A stretch of 64,000 bases of DNA from CAYPPG01 sp964412555. GTDB lineage: Bacteria; Hinthialibacterota; Hinthialibacteria; Hinthialibacterales; Hinthialibacteraceae. A program made the translations under genes and the position numbers. Shown here piece after piece: positions 45,205 to 53,580 of this stretch (its first letter is position 1; every line of letters begins with the position of its first letter). The stretch covers positions 151,234 through 215,233 of the forward strand of contig CAYPPG010000002.1 in NCBI GenBank assembly GCA_964412555.1, in the 5' to 3' direction. Under the pieces are notes generated by a model. That model was given only the letters and a program-made list of their open reading frames with translations, was not told where the DNA came from and made no database searches.

Positions 45205-46815
45205 CTATTTTCTTTCCTTATACCGTAGAATCAACTCCGTTCCTTTGTCGAGAAATTCCGCTTTCGGCATTCTGCTTGGCGTTGAAGAAAGAACGGTAAG
45301 TAACTTTTCTCCATTCGGGCCGGGGTCGGGATTCGGTTCGAGACCGTATCGCAATTGAGTTAAACCAACGGCCGGCTCAATGGTTTTCACTTCGTCATAT
45401 ATTTCCCCTAACATATTAGCAATCGAAATTTCGGTTGACGGCAACGGGAGGGTGGTAAAGGTTTTGTAGCGTTTGTAGGTTGGCATTCCTTTTTCTTCGT
45501 ATTGGTCTTTCAACCGTCCGCGAGTATGGAAATACACATCGAGAAAACACTCTTTCGCATTTTTCGGCCATGATCCTTTTTGGATCAAGACATACCACAT
45601 GACGCTCATACCCCGGTATCGCACTTCGGCGAAATCCCAGGGTTGATAGGCGCGTTCGTGGTCATTTTCATCCAGACGTTTCCAGGCGGACAGGAGTTGA
45701 AAATCCCCATAGCCGGCCTGATCGCTCGGCCGGATTTCGCCGAATTCATCAATCGTCTCTTTGGTAGGGCGCATGGAGCATAAAAGATAGACGATTCCGC
45801 TTTCTACGCGCTGAGTTTCGTGAACGGCAAAGATGTGGCCGAATTCTTCTTTCCGGAATACTGCTCGATCCAGGTTTACTTTATTCATCAACACATCCAA
45901 CTGGTTTTCCGCTTTCACGATTTCGACATCCGGACCGAAATCCGGTTCGAAAATCACTGGATCGATTTCTACATCATAATAAAAATCTTGAATTTCTTTC
46001 TTGATCCATTCTCCCTCTTTTGGGCGGGAATAATCCTCGAAGCGGTGGACTCGATTATCTGCATCGATATACACCACCGCCCGATAGATTTCATTGTTCC
46101 ATTCATATATTGCACATTCGTGCTCACGGATATTTTGAGTCCCAACAGGTTTTGTAGATAGGATTCGTTCAAATTCTTGCAGATTGAGCACTTCTTCAAT
46201 TTCCTGCAGCATGTGCGAATTTCGGTTGCGCGTACGGAGTGCGGTCAAATCCCCTTGACGGTATTTCCATTGATATTTTCCATCATCGATAATGGTGACT
46301 TGATTTCCTGGTTGATTGAATCGGATCGTATATCCTCTGCCCTTTTGATACCAGATTTCACCTCTGGTCGTCCATTCTCCATTATGCAATCCTTGGCCGA
46401 CGATGTGCAAATTCGATGCTTGTTTCAACGCTTTCGTCACTTGGGCGTAGAGTGATCCTGGGGTACTGACAAGAATCGTTATCGTGATGAGGACGAGGAA
46501 TGATGCGGCAAGCGACAATCCCGCATACCGATGTTTTTTCAGAAACATCGGGACCGAATTCAGAACAAATGGGATTCGTTCATGTTTATGATGTATTTTG
46601 CCCCGGATTTCTTCTTCAATGCGAGTTTCAATCCAGTTCATCGAGTCAGCGAGTTTGATCAATTTGCGATCCAATTCCCGTTCTTCTTGTTCATATTCCC
46701 GACAATTGCGGCATTGTTGTAGGTGATCTTCCAATTGTTTCTGTTGTTCAGGGGTAAGTTCATCGGCGAGTGACATGGATATTTGGATTTCTTGATCTTT
46801 GCATGGTTTTCTCAT
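45205..46815 (-). CDS. Anti-sigma factor with zinc finger
   Basis: A 536-residue membrane anti-sigma factor. The N-terminal zinc-binding anti-sigma motif has H31, C35 and C38 (HLQQCRNC). One transmembrane helix follows near 95-120 (AGLSLAASFLVLITITILVS). The remaining 400 residues are periplasmic, starting QVTKALKQASNLHIVGQGLH, resembling a DUF-like sensor in other anti-sigma proteins. Its start overlaps the stop of the ECF sigma gene by four bases, so the pair is translationally coupled. It presumably sequesters the sigma factor until a periplasmic signal is sensed. Signal unknown. Confidence 0.83.
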   Translation of the reverse strand: MRKPCKDQEIQISMSLADELTPEQQKQLEDHLQQCRNCREYEQEERELDRKLIKLADSMNWIETRIEEEIRGKIHHKHERIPFVLNSVPMFLKKHRYAGLSLAASFLVLITITILVSTPGSLYAQVTKALKQASNLHIVGQGLHNGEWTTRGEIWYQKGRGYTIRFNQPGNQVTIIDDGKYQWKYRQGDLTALRTRNRNSHMLQEIEEVLNLQEFERILSTKPVGTQNIREHECAIYEWNNEIYRAVVYIDADNRVHRFEDYSRPKEGEWIKKEIQDFYYDVEIDPVIFEPDFGPDVEIVKAENQLDVLMNKVNLDRAVFRKEEFGHIFAVHETQRVESGIVYLLCSMRPTKETIDEFGEIRPSDQAGYGDFQLLSAWKRLDENDHERAYQPWDFAEVRYRGMSVMWYVLIQKGSWPKNAKECFLDVYFHTRGRLKDQYEEKGMPTYKRYKTFTTLPLPSTEISIANMLGEIYDEVKTIEPAVGLTQLRYGLEPNPDPGPNGEKLLTVLSSTPSRMPKAEFLDKGTELILRYKERK

Positions 46816-47348
46816 GGTTTGGTCTCCTGAACGGCCAATATTCGGCGCAATTTTTTTCGTGCGCGGCTTAACCGCTGATGAACAGCTTCTTGAGTAATAT
46901 CAAGGATTTGTGCAATGTCGGTGGTGCTTTCTTGGCCAAAATAATAAAGCAAGAGCGGTTCGCGGAGATTTCCCGGAAGTGTTTCGATTGCATCCTGTAC
47001 ATCATCGATTTCGGATTTGATGAAAGAAACCTGTGGTGTTGGTAATTCCGAATCATATTTTTCCTGATGCGGATTCCGCTTTTGTTTGCGGAGGAAATCG
47101 ACGCAAACATTTCGCGCAATTTGCGCTGCCCAGGCATAAAACCGTTCGCGTTCTTTGAGTTTAGGTAACCGGAAAAAACAGAGAAGAAACGTTTCTTGCG
47201 CTAGATCTTCGGCATCATCCGCCTTTCCAACGATCCCATAACAAATTGCAAAAATCCGCCTTGAATACCTTTTAACCAACAATGAGAAGGCTTCGTCATT
47301 GGAACTCAGACTCAATCCAATCAATTCATTGTCCGGCAGATGTTCCAC
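46812..47348 (-). CDS. ECF sigma factor
   Basis: A 178-residue sigma factor lacking region 3. Region 2 spans about residues 20-85 (AFSLLVKRYSRRIFAICYGI, DAEDLAQETFLLCF, AARNVC-like AQIARNVCVDFLRK). Region 4 spans 115-170 (ETLPGNLREPLLLYYFGQES, DIAQILDITQEAVHQRLSRA). It is coupled to the anti-sigma gene. Upstream, GGAATT at 47402-47397 and CGTCTA at 47384-47379 (minus strand) faintly recall an ECF promoter, but the spacing is too short, so autoregulation is unproven. Confidence 0.9.
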   Translation of the reverse strand: MEHLPDNELIGLSLSSNDEAFSLLVKRYSRRIFAICYGIVGKADDAEDLAQETFLLCFFRLPKLKERERFYAWAAQIARNVCVDFLRKQKRNPHQEKYDSELPTPQVSFIKSEIDDVQDAIETLPGNLREPLLLYYFGQESTTDIAQILDITQEAVHQRLSRARKKLRRILAVQETKP

Positions 47349-47768
47349 GTTGATCCCTCATTTTGGTCTTTGTGAATATAGACGAATTGAAGACGCAATT
47401 CCTGACATCTACTCTATTCCAATTTTTGTGGGGATGTATTTTCATAGAAGGAAATAACAGAAAGGTAGTGATAAAATGCTGATAAATAGTATCCCAATGT
47501 CACTCTAAGCCGTATAAAAGAAAAATGGGCACCTGACAGCTTCCGATGCTCCTCTATCCAATCGGAAAGACTGTTCCAGTACCCACACAATGAAAACAAT
47601 ACTGTCTTCAATACCGAATTATTAAACATTCTTCCAGGTTTTTCAACCGCCTTGCGCACATAAATGTTTTATTTTTTTTACATTACCTCACCTCTTTTTT
47701 GAAAGAAGCGCATATTGGAGTGAATCGAAAGTAAGAATTCAATAGTATCAACCGTTTTGTGGATACTC
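47349..47768. other. Intergenic region without supported gene
   Basis: 420 bases between two leftward genes. It includes possible promoter-like sequence near 47379-47402 but no ORF with a ribosome site, repeat or homology I can support. An 81-codon minus-strand ORF (47414-47659) has no family resemblance. Confidence 0.5.
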
Positions 47769-49670
47769 TCATGGTTTCAATACATAGGCGATGATTTTCT
47801 CTTCCCGGGTGCGCAATCTGGGCATGGTTTCGTCCCGAACACAATAATCCCGGATGGCTTGATGCAATGGAGGTACATAAAAGAATGGGTGAATTGTATT
47901 GACCAATATCAGTTCGATTTCATGATTGATGATTGCTCTTCTCAAATCGAGAAACAAGGCAATCGCGGGATACCGTTCGCGCAATGGTGGTTCCCGCAGA
48001 AACAACCGATCCAAATCGATAATCGACTGAGTGCTGTACAATAGAGGTTCTTTATACGAATCGTAAAAATTGTTCAGGAATGGATATTGGCTGCGCAAAT
48101 CGGGCTGTTGCTCGTAAAGGAGAGTCAAATCCTCGACTGCTTGCCTGACTCTCGTACTTTGCAACACATTTTCCGGCATAGCTTCATTGAGGGTTGGCAA
48201 ATCGAGAGTCAGATTGCGTTCCTGTTTCAATTGTTTCCATTCATTGAAATAGGCATGAGCAAGGATGAATAACGAAGAGGAGTTTCCACCCAACTTGCGC
48301 TGTGCCAAAAACGCATAATAGGGTGGTGCCAGCATTTCTTTGTCCGGCGGGCATTTGTATTGCATGTAACTTTTCAGTTGTTCCATCTCCTTCCCTGACA
48401 GTTCATAGACAGTTGTCGAATTCGAAAACGAAGCGTGCAGAAGCGTGATCGGCTTCATCAGCAATACCGGCAGCAACAGGCAAATCGTGAGTGTGACCTT
48501 GCCGAATTGGAAGGGATTTTGAACAATCGCTCTCGGTTTATACGGAATATCACTGGCCAGAAGGATCGTCGTCAAGAAGAAGGCGGAAAAAACCGCAACC
48601 GCCGGTTCTCCGAGTGTAAAAATATATTCCACCGTCCCACCTTTGGTGACAAAAATGATGGAACCGAGGGAAAATATCGCCCACCAAATCAAATAGTCTT
48701 TGGCGGGAACCGGCCGTTCATCTTCGCTGAACAGCAAGATTCCGAGTATCGACGCTAAAACGAATCCCCCTTCCCAAAACAGGATATCTCCGCCTTCGCT
48801 GATCAATTTATTGATGAAATACCCCAACATCTGCCCCCAACTTTCCGTTGGATACGTTCCCACCTGGCGGAAAAAGACATGTTCGATATACTGGCCGTCG
48901 CTGTAAAAAAGCATGAACAGAAAGAAGACGATCCCGACGGGCAGCATCACCAACGTGTAGCGCCAGAAGAATCCGCGGAATCGCAGCCACACAAAGAACC
49001 ATTGCAGCAAAACATAGGGCAACGCCGTCATATTGACAAAACAAGTCAGCGCCGATACTGCCGCCGCCAGATAGAGAAAGAGTGTGGGACGTTTTCGCTG
49101 CACGGCCTCAAGTAGTAACAGCAAATTGAACGTTTGCAGGAGAATCAACAACGGCTCGGATTGATACCCCATCGACCACCATACCCCCTCCGGTAGGAAG
49201 AGATAAATGATCCCCGCCAATACCGAAATTGCAGGCGTGAAAAAGATTCGGGTGGCAATCCCCAACACACAGCAGGCGGTCAACACATGCTGAATTCCCT
49301 GCCACAAACGAATCAAGACCGGATCGCCTCCCGTCAACGACAGCAGAAAGCCGCCCCAAAAGAGCAGCAAGGGGGGCTGGGGGCTGGGGAGGTCTTTATA
49401 GAGAACATCTCCCTCCGACAGCCGCCAGGAGAGATAAAGATAATTCCCGTCGCCAAAGTCGACATATTTGGAGTTGATGCTCTGGATATAGAGAAATAAA
49501 TAGAGCAGCACAAATAAAGAGAAGACCAACAACGGAGTCCGTCCCAGCGAGAATCGGCTCTCCGCTTTTTTCTGTTCTTTCTTTTCTACCTGCTTCGGGA
49601 CTTCCTGTGCGCCCTGCTCACCAATGACGTAATCGACCATTCCGCCCTCCTTCGGCGATGTTTCAAACAT
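47769..49670 (-). CDS. Polytopic membrane glycosyltransferase-like protein (GT39/PMT-like)
   Basis: A 633-residue membrane protein. A charged cytosolic N-terminus of about 45 residues precedes a helix (TPLLVFSLFVLLYLFLYIQS). The first loop holds VDFGDGNYLYLSWRLSEGDV then LYKDLPSPQPPLLLF, the loop arrangement of GT39-type transferases, with acidic residues as likely catalytic bases. About ten helices follow, then roughly 200 soluble C-terminal residues. Two starts are possible: ATG 49670 (AGGA) and ATG 49640 behind AAGGAGGG, the latter stronger. Role: probably attaches sugars from a lipid carrier on the periplasmic side; the acceptor is unknown. Confidence 0.62.
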   Translation of the reverse strand: MFETSPKEGGMVDYVIGEQGAQEVPKQVEKKEQKKAESRFSLGRTPLLVFSLFVLLYLFLYIQSINSKYVDFGDGNYLYLSWRLSEGDVLYKDLPSPQPPLLLFWGGFLLSLTGGDPVLIRLWQGIQHVLTACCVLGIATRIFFTPAISVLAGIIYLFLPEGVWWSMGYQSEPLLILLQTFNLLLLLEAVQRKRPTLFLYLAAAVSALTCFVNMTALPYVLLQWFFVWLRFRGFFWRYTLVMLPVGIVFFLFMLFYSDGQYIEHVFFRQVGTYPTESWGQMLGYFINKLISEGGDILFWEGGFVLASILGILLFSEDERPVPAKDYLIWWAIFSLGSIIFVTKGGTVEYIFTLGEPAVAVFSAFFLTTILLASDIPYKPRAIVQNPFQFGKVTLTICLLLPVLLMKPITLLHASFSNSTTVYELSGKEMEQLKSYMQYKCPPDKEMLAPPYYAFLAQRKLGGNSSSLFILAHAYFNEWKQLKQERNLTLDLPTLNEAMPENVLQSTRVRQAVEDLTLLYEQQPDLRSQYPFLNNFYDSYKEPLLYSTQSIIDLDRLFLREPPLRERYPAIALFLDLRRAIINHEIELILVNTIHPFFYVPPLHQAIRDYCVRDETMPRLRTREEKIIAYVLKP

Positions 49671-49784
49671 GAATCCTATCGAAAACCGGATTCAAAGGTG
49701 AAAACGGGTAGCCAGAGCAAGATACCATGTTCATGGCGAAGACATACAACATGGGCAATCACACAGGATTGACCCTACAATGTA

Positions 49785-49868
49785 GGGGTAGACCTGCGTG
49801 TCTACCCCATCAGGTCTGCCCTGGCGGTGGAGTGTGATCCGGCAAGGGTAGACTTCGCTTACCCTTGC
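49785..49868. repeat. Two intergenic palindromes
   Basis: GGGGTAGAC/GTCTACCCC (49785-49808) and GCAAGGGTA/TACCCTTGC with loop GACTTCGCT (49842-49868). The second shares its loop with the elements at 17221 and 17350, but its stem has A:T instead of G:C at one position, keeping pairing. They lie in the 375-base gap 49671-50045, which holds no gene I can support. Confidence 0.75.
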
Positions 49869-50045
49869 TACCCGTTTGACCATTGTATTATAACCATTTC
49901 CCGTTTTGATGTTGAACCGACGGGGATCGGTACCGGTTTGATCAAATTTCACACCAATACCAATATTACGGTTTAGATCATGTATTGATACAATAAACGA
50001 GATTAACAAGGCTTTGAATCTCGTAAGAATTCAAAAGATGATCGA

Positions 50046-52055
50046 ATGAATCGCATTTCTCTTTGTACGAATACATCCTTTGAACAACAACTGCTTCTAT
50101 TTCTACGTTTAGGAATTCTCTCGGTATGCGTGCTGATTCCCTTCATCTACTTCCCACAAGCCCGCTCGATTCCCGAGCATGCCAAGGTATCCGCTCTCGG
50201 AGTTCTTCTTTCTGTACTTTGTGCAACCTTCCTCTTCAACAACCGTGAGAAGATAGCCGGGCTGGATCGTGTGACTGTTTATTTATTTTTTCTTTTTCTT
50301 TTTTTCCTCTCCCTTTCCACACTTTTTTCCGTCAATTGGACGCGTAGCCTCTTTGGCGTTCATTACCGCTACAATGGGATGCTCTTGCTGTTCGCCTATG
50401 CATTGATTGCTTGGATTGCTTCGTTTGTTACACGGCTCGATAAAAAATTTCCGGAATATGTCTTGTATACGATTGCCGGGACTTCCGTGCTTCTTAGCGT
50501 GATTGGTTTTCTGCAATACTGCGGCATCGGCGGGGAAATCATCGGCAAAACCGTTCTGCGCGTTCGTCCTCATGGAACCCTCAGTTTTGTCAATCTCTAT
50601 GCGGGCTTCATGTCGTTTTCGATTCCATTGATCTTGGCCATCGGTTTGAGAACGAAGCGATGGTGGCTGATTGGATTGATTTCCCTTGGCCTTCTTATCG
50701 CCGTGTTCGGCATTCGTGCCGCTTCTTCACGCGGCGCCTGGCTGGGTTGCTTAGCCGGAGCTGTGCTCGTTGCTTCGTGGTTACTTCTCAACGCCAAAGA
50801 TTCACTGGAACGCAAATACCGTGGGGTGCTCCTACACTGGTTTCTCATCGTTGCCCTGATACCGATCGTGTTCTTTCCCCCGGAACAATACTTCTCCCCT
50901 GTTCGAGCGGCGGTCGAAGAGAAAACGGTCTCGGCGGATTTGAAAAATTTCTTGAACCTATCCACTGCCGACCGCTTGACCAGTTCACTCGATGAACAAG
51001 ACACTACCCGCCAAACGCGTATGTATCTTTGGAAATCGGCTGTCCGGATTTGGCTGGATTATCCTTTCTTCGGTGCCGGTCCGGATACGTTTTCCTATTT
51101 CTACCAACAATACAGACCCGTGGAGGATGTGCGTGTATATGGAGAAGATGCAGTTGCGCACGATGCTCATAATCTCCTCCTGCACAACCTCGCCATGTGG
51201 GGAACTTTGCCGACACTGGCCTGGATTGCTTTACTCTGTCGAGTGCTCTATGTTCTGGCAAAAAGGGTGTGGAAGGAAAAACGAACTGAATGTGAAATTA
51301 TCGTCGTGTTGGCGATCGTCTTTGTAGTCGATCACGGCTCGCAACTGCTCAACGTCAACAGCATTTCCCTGCATACGCTCAGTTGGCTTGTGCTCGGACT
51401 GCTGATCGGCTGGAAAGCCGTTCCTCCGCAACTTGGCTCAATAAATTCGAAATTGTTTTACTATTTTCGTTTCGTCACTGTCATTCTTCTTATTTTTGTT
51501 GCCCCTCTTTTTATGATTATCCCTCTTTATGCCGAATCGCTTTTTGTTTCCGCCAATAAGGCGATTGCCGAAAATGAGGAAGTGCAGGGGATTCACTATT
51601 ACCAACAGGCGATTTCTCTCTTTCCGTTTCGGGAAGAATATTGGGAGCGGTTATGTCTCACCCTTATGGCCAACGGCATTGCACAACAGGATGAAGAAAC
51701 GCTTCAACAATCCCTGAACTATGCGAATGTCATGATTGATCAATTTCCCCATCAATCCCGATTTTATGCATTGCGCGGCCGATTATTGATGGTGCTGGGG
51801 ACTTTTCAGGAGAATGTTTCCAATACGAAACGGGCATTACAGAATTTTCGGACTGCTTCGAAACTCCATCCCGTCCAACCAAAATATCACGCCTACCTCG
51901 CCCAGGCTGCAACAAAGTTACAGCAATATGATGTTGCTGAAGACGCACTGGAGAAGGCGATCGAATTGGGAAACGAAAGTGAAAAACAATTCTACAAAGC
52001 GATGCTCGCCGATCTGCCTGATGCCCCTTCGTTTTCGATTCAGGATATGAAGTAA
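50046..52055 (+). CDS. O-antigen ligase-like membrane protein with TPR tail
   Basis: A 669-residue protein with about eleven membrane helices and a Wzy/WaaL-type domain (residues 180-400: RPHGTLSFVNLYAGFMSFSI, the periplasmic loop with YFSPVRAAVEEKTVSADLKN, then FFGAGPDTFSYFYQQYRPVE and AHDAHNLLLHNLAMWG with the conserved H-D-A-H-N). Such proteins ligate or polymerise lipid-linked glycans. A TPR segment follows (residues 510-665, SNTKRALQNFRTASKLHPVQ, AEDALEKAIELGNE). Neighbours include a GT39-like protein upstream and a GH39-sulfatase operon downstream, which supports a role in envelope polysaccharide. Confidence 0.82.
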   Translation: MNRISLCTNTSFEQQLLLFLRLGILSVCVLIPFIYFPQARSIPEHAKVSALGVLLSVLCATFLFNNREKIAGLDRVTVYLFFLFLFFLSLSTLFSVNWTRSLFGVHYRYNGMLLLFAYALIAWIASFVTRLDKKFPEYVLYTIAGTSVLLSVIGFLQYCGIGGEIIGKTVLRVRPHGTLSFVNLYAGFMSFSIPLILAIGLRTKRWWLIGLISLGLLIAVFGIRAASSRGAWLGCLAGAVLVASWLLLNAKDSLERKYRGVLLHWFLIVALIPIVFFPPEQYFSPVRAAVEEKTVSADLKNFLNLSTADRLTSSLDEQDTTRQTRMYLWKSAVRIWLDYPFFGAGPDTFSYFYQQYRPVEDVRVYGEDAVAHDAHNLLLHNLAMWGTLPTLAWIALLCRVLYVLAKRVWKEKRTECEIIVVLAIVFVVDHGSQLLNVNSISLHTLSWLVLGLLIGWKAVPPQLGSINSKLFYYFRFVTVILLIFVAPLFMIIPLYAESLFVSANKAIAENEEVQGIHYYQQAISLFPFREEYWERLCLTLMANGIAQQDEETLQQSLNYANVMIDQFPHQSRFYALRGRLLMVLGTFQENVSNTKRALQNFRTASKLHPVQPKYHAYLAQAATKLQQYDVAEDALEKAIELGNESEKQFYKAMLADLPDAPSFSIQDMK

Positions 52056-52057
52056 AA

Positions 52058-52082
52058 GGTGATGGAAATGAACTCCATCACC
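52058..52082 (-). terminator. Hairpin terminator of the GH39 gene
   Basis: Nine-base stem GGTGATGGA/TCCATCACC with a 7-base loop, followed leftward by TTTTACTT. It lies 21 bases past the GH39 stop and just after the O-antigen-ligase-like stop, so it serves mainly the leftward operon. Confidence 0.6.
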
Positions 52083-52102
52083 CTGAACAAAATATATTGA
52101 AA

Positions 52103-53539
52103 TCAATAGGATTCCCATTTATTCACTGAAGAAGTGGCCTCGCTTGTAAGGAACACAAATTCAATCATATCATCGGGGAAATGTTGGATTTGTGAAGTGA
52201 ATTCACTCAAACTCGAATAAACCTGATCTTCCACTATATTCAAACTAAAACTATCGCTGACAATGTATCGCTGGACGTGAATGGGACCTTCAACCGGCCA
52301 TCCTGTAATATTCAATTGATATCCATCTTTCCCATCGGATTCATTGATTGCCATTCCGCTGTCATTGCTTGTTCGCTGCGTGTAATGAGACAAAAGAATC
52401 GCGAGTGAATTTTGATCATCGCTCAATGCGGCAAGCGCTTCGACCATGTCACCATCATCCGATACGGCGACTTTTTTCGGATAGTCTTCCACAAGCCGGG
52501 ACCAGCCTTGGAATGCATAGGCAATCTTTTTGTAGGAGCCGTCAGCGTACAGAATCCCGTAAAATTCAGGATAATCGATGCTGGGATCTTGCCCCCGATG
52601 GATGATGGAAACTTCGGTGGGACTATTTTGAAGGTTGATCCAGACAGAGGTCATGATTGCGGCGCCCGCGGCATTGTACCGTAACGGACTTTCTCCTGTA
52701 TTCCATTCGGTTATGTGACTTTCCGCTTCCGTAAATCCGTGATCATCCAGCAACTGCCGATAATAGCGAGCCGCCTCGGAGAAAACAGTCGGATCATCGT
52801 TGTACATATGCCAAGAAAGGAAATCAAGTGGGACATTATTATTTTGCATATGCGAAACAAATGCCTCCGGGAATTCCTGTATAAAGTAACCGCTTGGAAG
52901 AAACGCCGGCCCACCAAAGAGAAGATCAGGAAATTCCGCCTTCAATGCAACCGCCATTTGCGTATAAAAATCAAGAAATTCAGCAGGAGTACCCGTCCAA
53001 AACTCTTGGTTCTTCGGTTCATTCCAAATTTCGACATACCGAATGGGAAATTCATATCCATCCCACAATCCTTCCATATAATGCCGAATGATATTCATTG
53101 TGGCTTCAATAAAATTCGGAATATCTTCCGGCGGCGTCCCTTCATAGTTTGGACTGTTCCCAATTCGAAAATAGATTTCGTGACCGTTATCGTGAATCAT
53201 CCGTGCAGCAAGATCGCTGCTTTTAAAATCAAAACTAGCAGGATCGTTCGGGTCGGCGTGCGTGTCCGGGTAGATTGTTTTGAAATCCAACGGCCCTTGG
53301 AAACCATGAGTACGGACCATGTTGATCCCTAAATCCCGATACTGTTCGCTGACATGGGTATTCTCCGGTTCACCGAATTTGTAAGGCCCTGCATTGACGC
53401 CCAAAAATGGTTTTACAATTCCCTCAACGGTTTCGGCATCGATGACTATCGTTGCAGGATCGGCGTATACAGTTCTCCCAATGGATAGGGCGAATACGAA
53501 ACTTAAACAGGCGATACTCATTACTTTGATGAATTGCAT
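52103..53539 (-). CDS. Exported GH39-like glycoside hydrolase, aromatic C-terminal tail
   Basis: A 478-residue exported enzyme with signal MQFIKVMSIACLSFVFALSI, cleavage near VYA-D. It matches clan GH-A family 39 (beta-xylosidase/iduronidase-like): VNAGPYKFGEPEN near the start, acid/base E174 in VEIWNEPKN and nucleophile E278 in HITEWNTGES, both intact. It would hydrolyse a glycosidic bond in an exported polysaccharide. After the beta-sandwich end (FVFLTSE) it has ATSSVNKWESY, the tail shared by other exported proteins here. It is 41 bases downstream of the sulfatase on the same strand, pointing to joint degradation of a sulfated glycan. Confidence 0.85.
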   Translation of the reverse strand: MQFIKVMSIACLSFVFALSIGRTVYADPATIVIDAETVEGIVKPFLGVNAGPYKFGEPENTHVSEQYRDLGINMVRTHGFQGPLDFKTIYPDTHADPNDPASFDFKSSDLAARMIHDNGHEIYFRIGNSPNYEGTPPEDIPNFIEATMNIIRHYMEGLWDGYEFPIRYVEIWNEPKNQEFWTGTPAEFLDFYTQMAVALKAEFPDLLFGGPAFLPSGYFIQEFPEAFVSHMQNNNVPLDFLSWHMYNDDPTVFSEAARYYRQLLDDHGFTEAESHITEWNTGESPLRYNAAGAAIMTSVWINLQNSPTEVSIIHRGQDPSIDYPEFYGILYADGSYKKIAYAFQGWSRLVEDYPKKVAVSDDGDMVEALAALSDDQNSLAILLSHYTQRTSNDSGMAINESDGKDGYQLNITGWPVEGPIHVQRYIVSDSFSLNIVEDQVYSSLSEFTSQIQHFPDDMIEFVFLTSEATSSVNKWESY

Positions 53540-53580
53540 AATAAAATCCTCCTATGCTAATAAAATAAAAGAAATCAATA

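Noticed and set aside
47379..47402. ECF-type autoregulated promoter upstream of the sigma gene
   Set aside because: GGAATT and CGTCTA are spaced too closely for a functional ECF promoter; kept only as a note.
47414..47659. 81-codon minus-strand ORF in the intergenic gap upstream of the membrane glycosyltransferase-like gene
   Set aside because: No resemblance to a family and no convincing ribosome site; left as unassigned.
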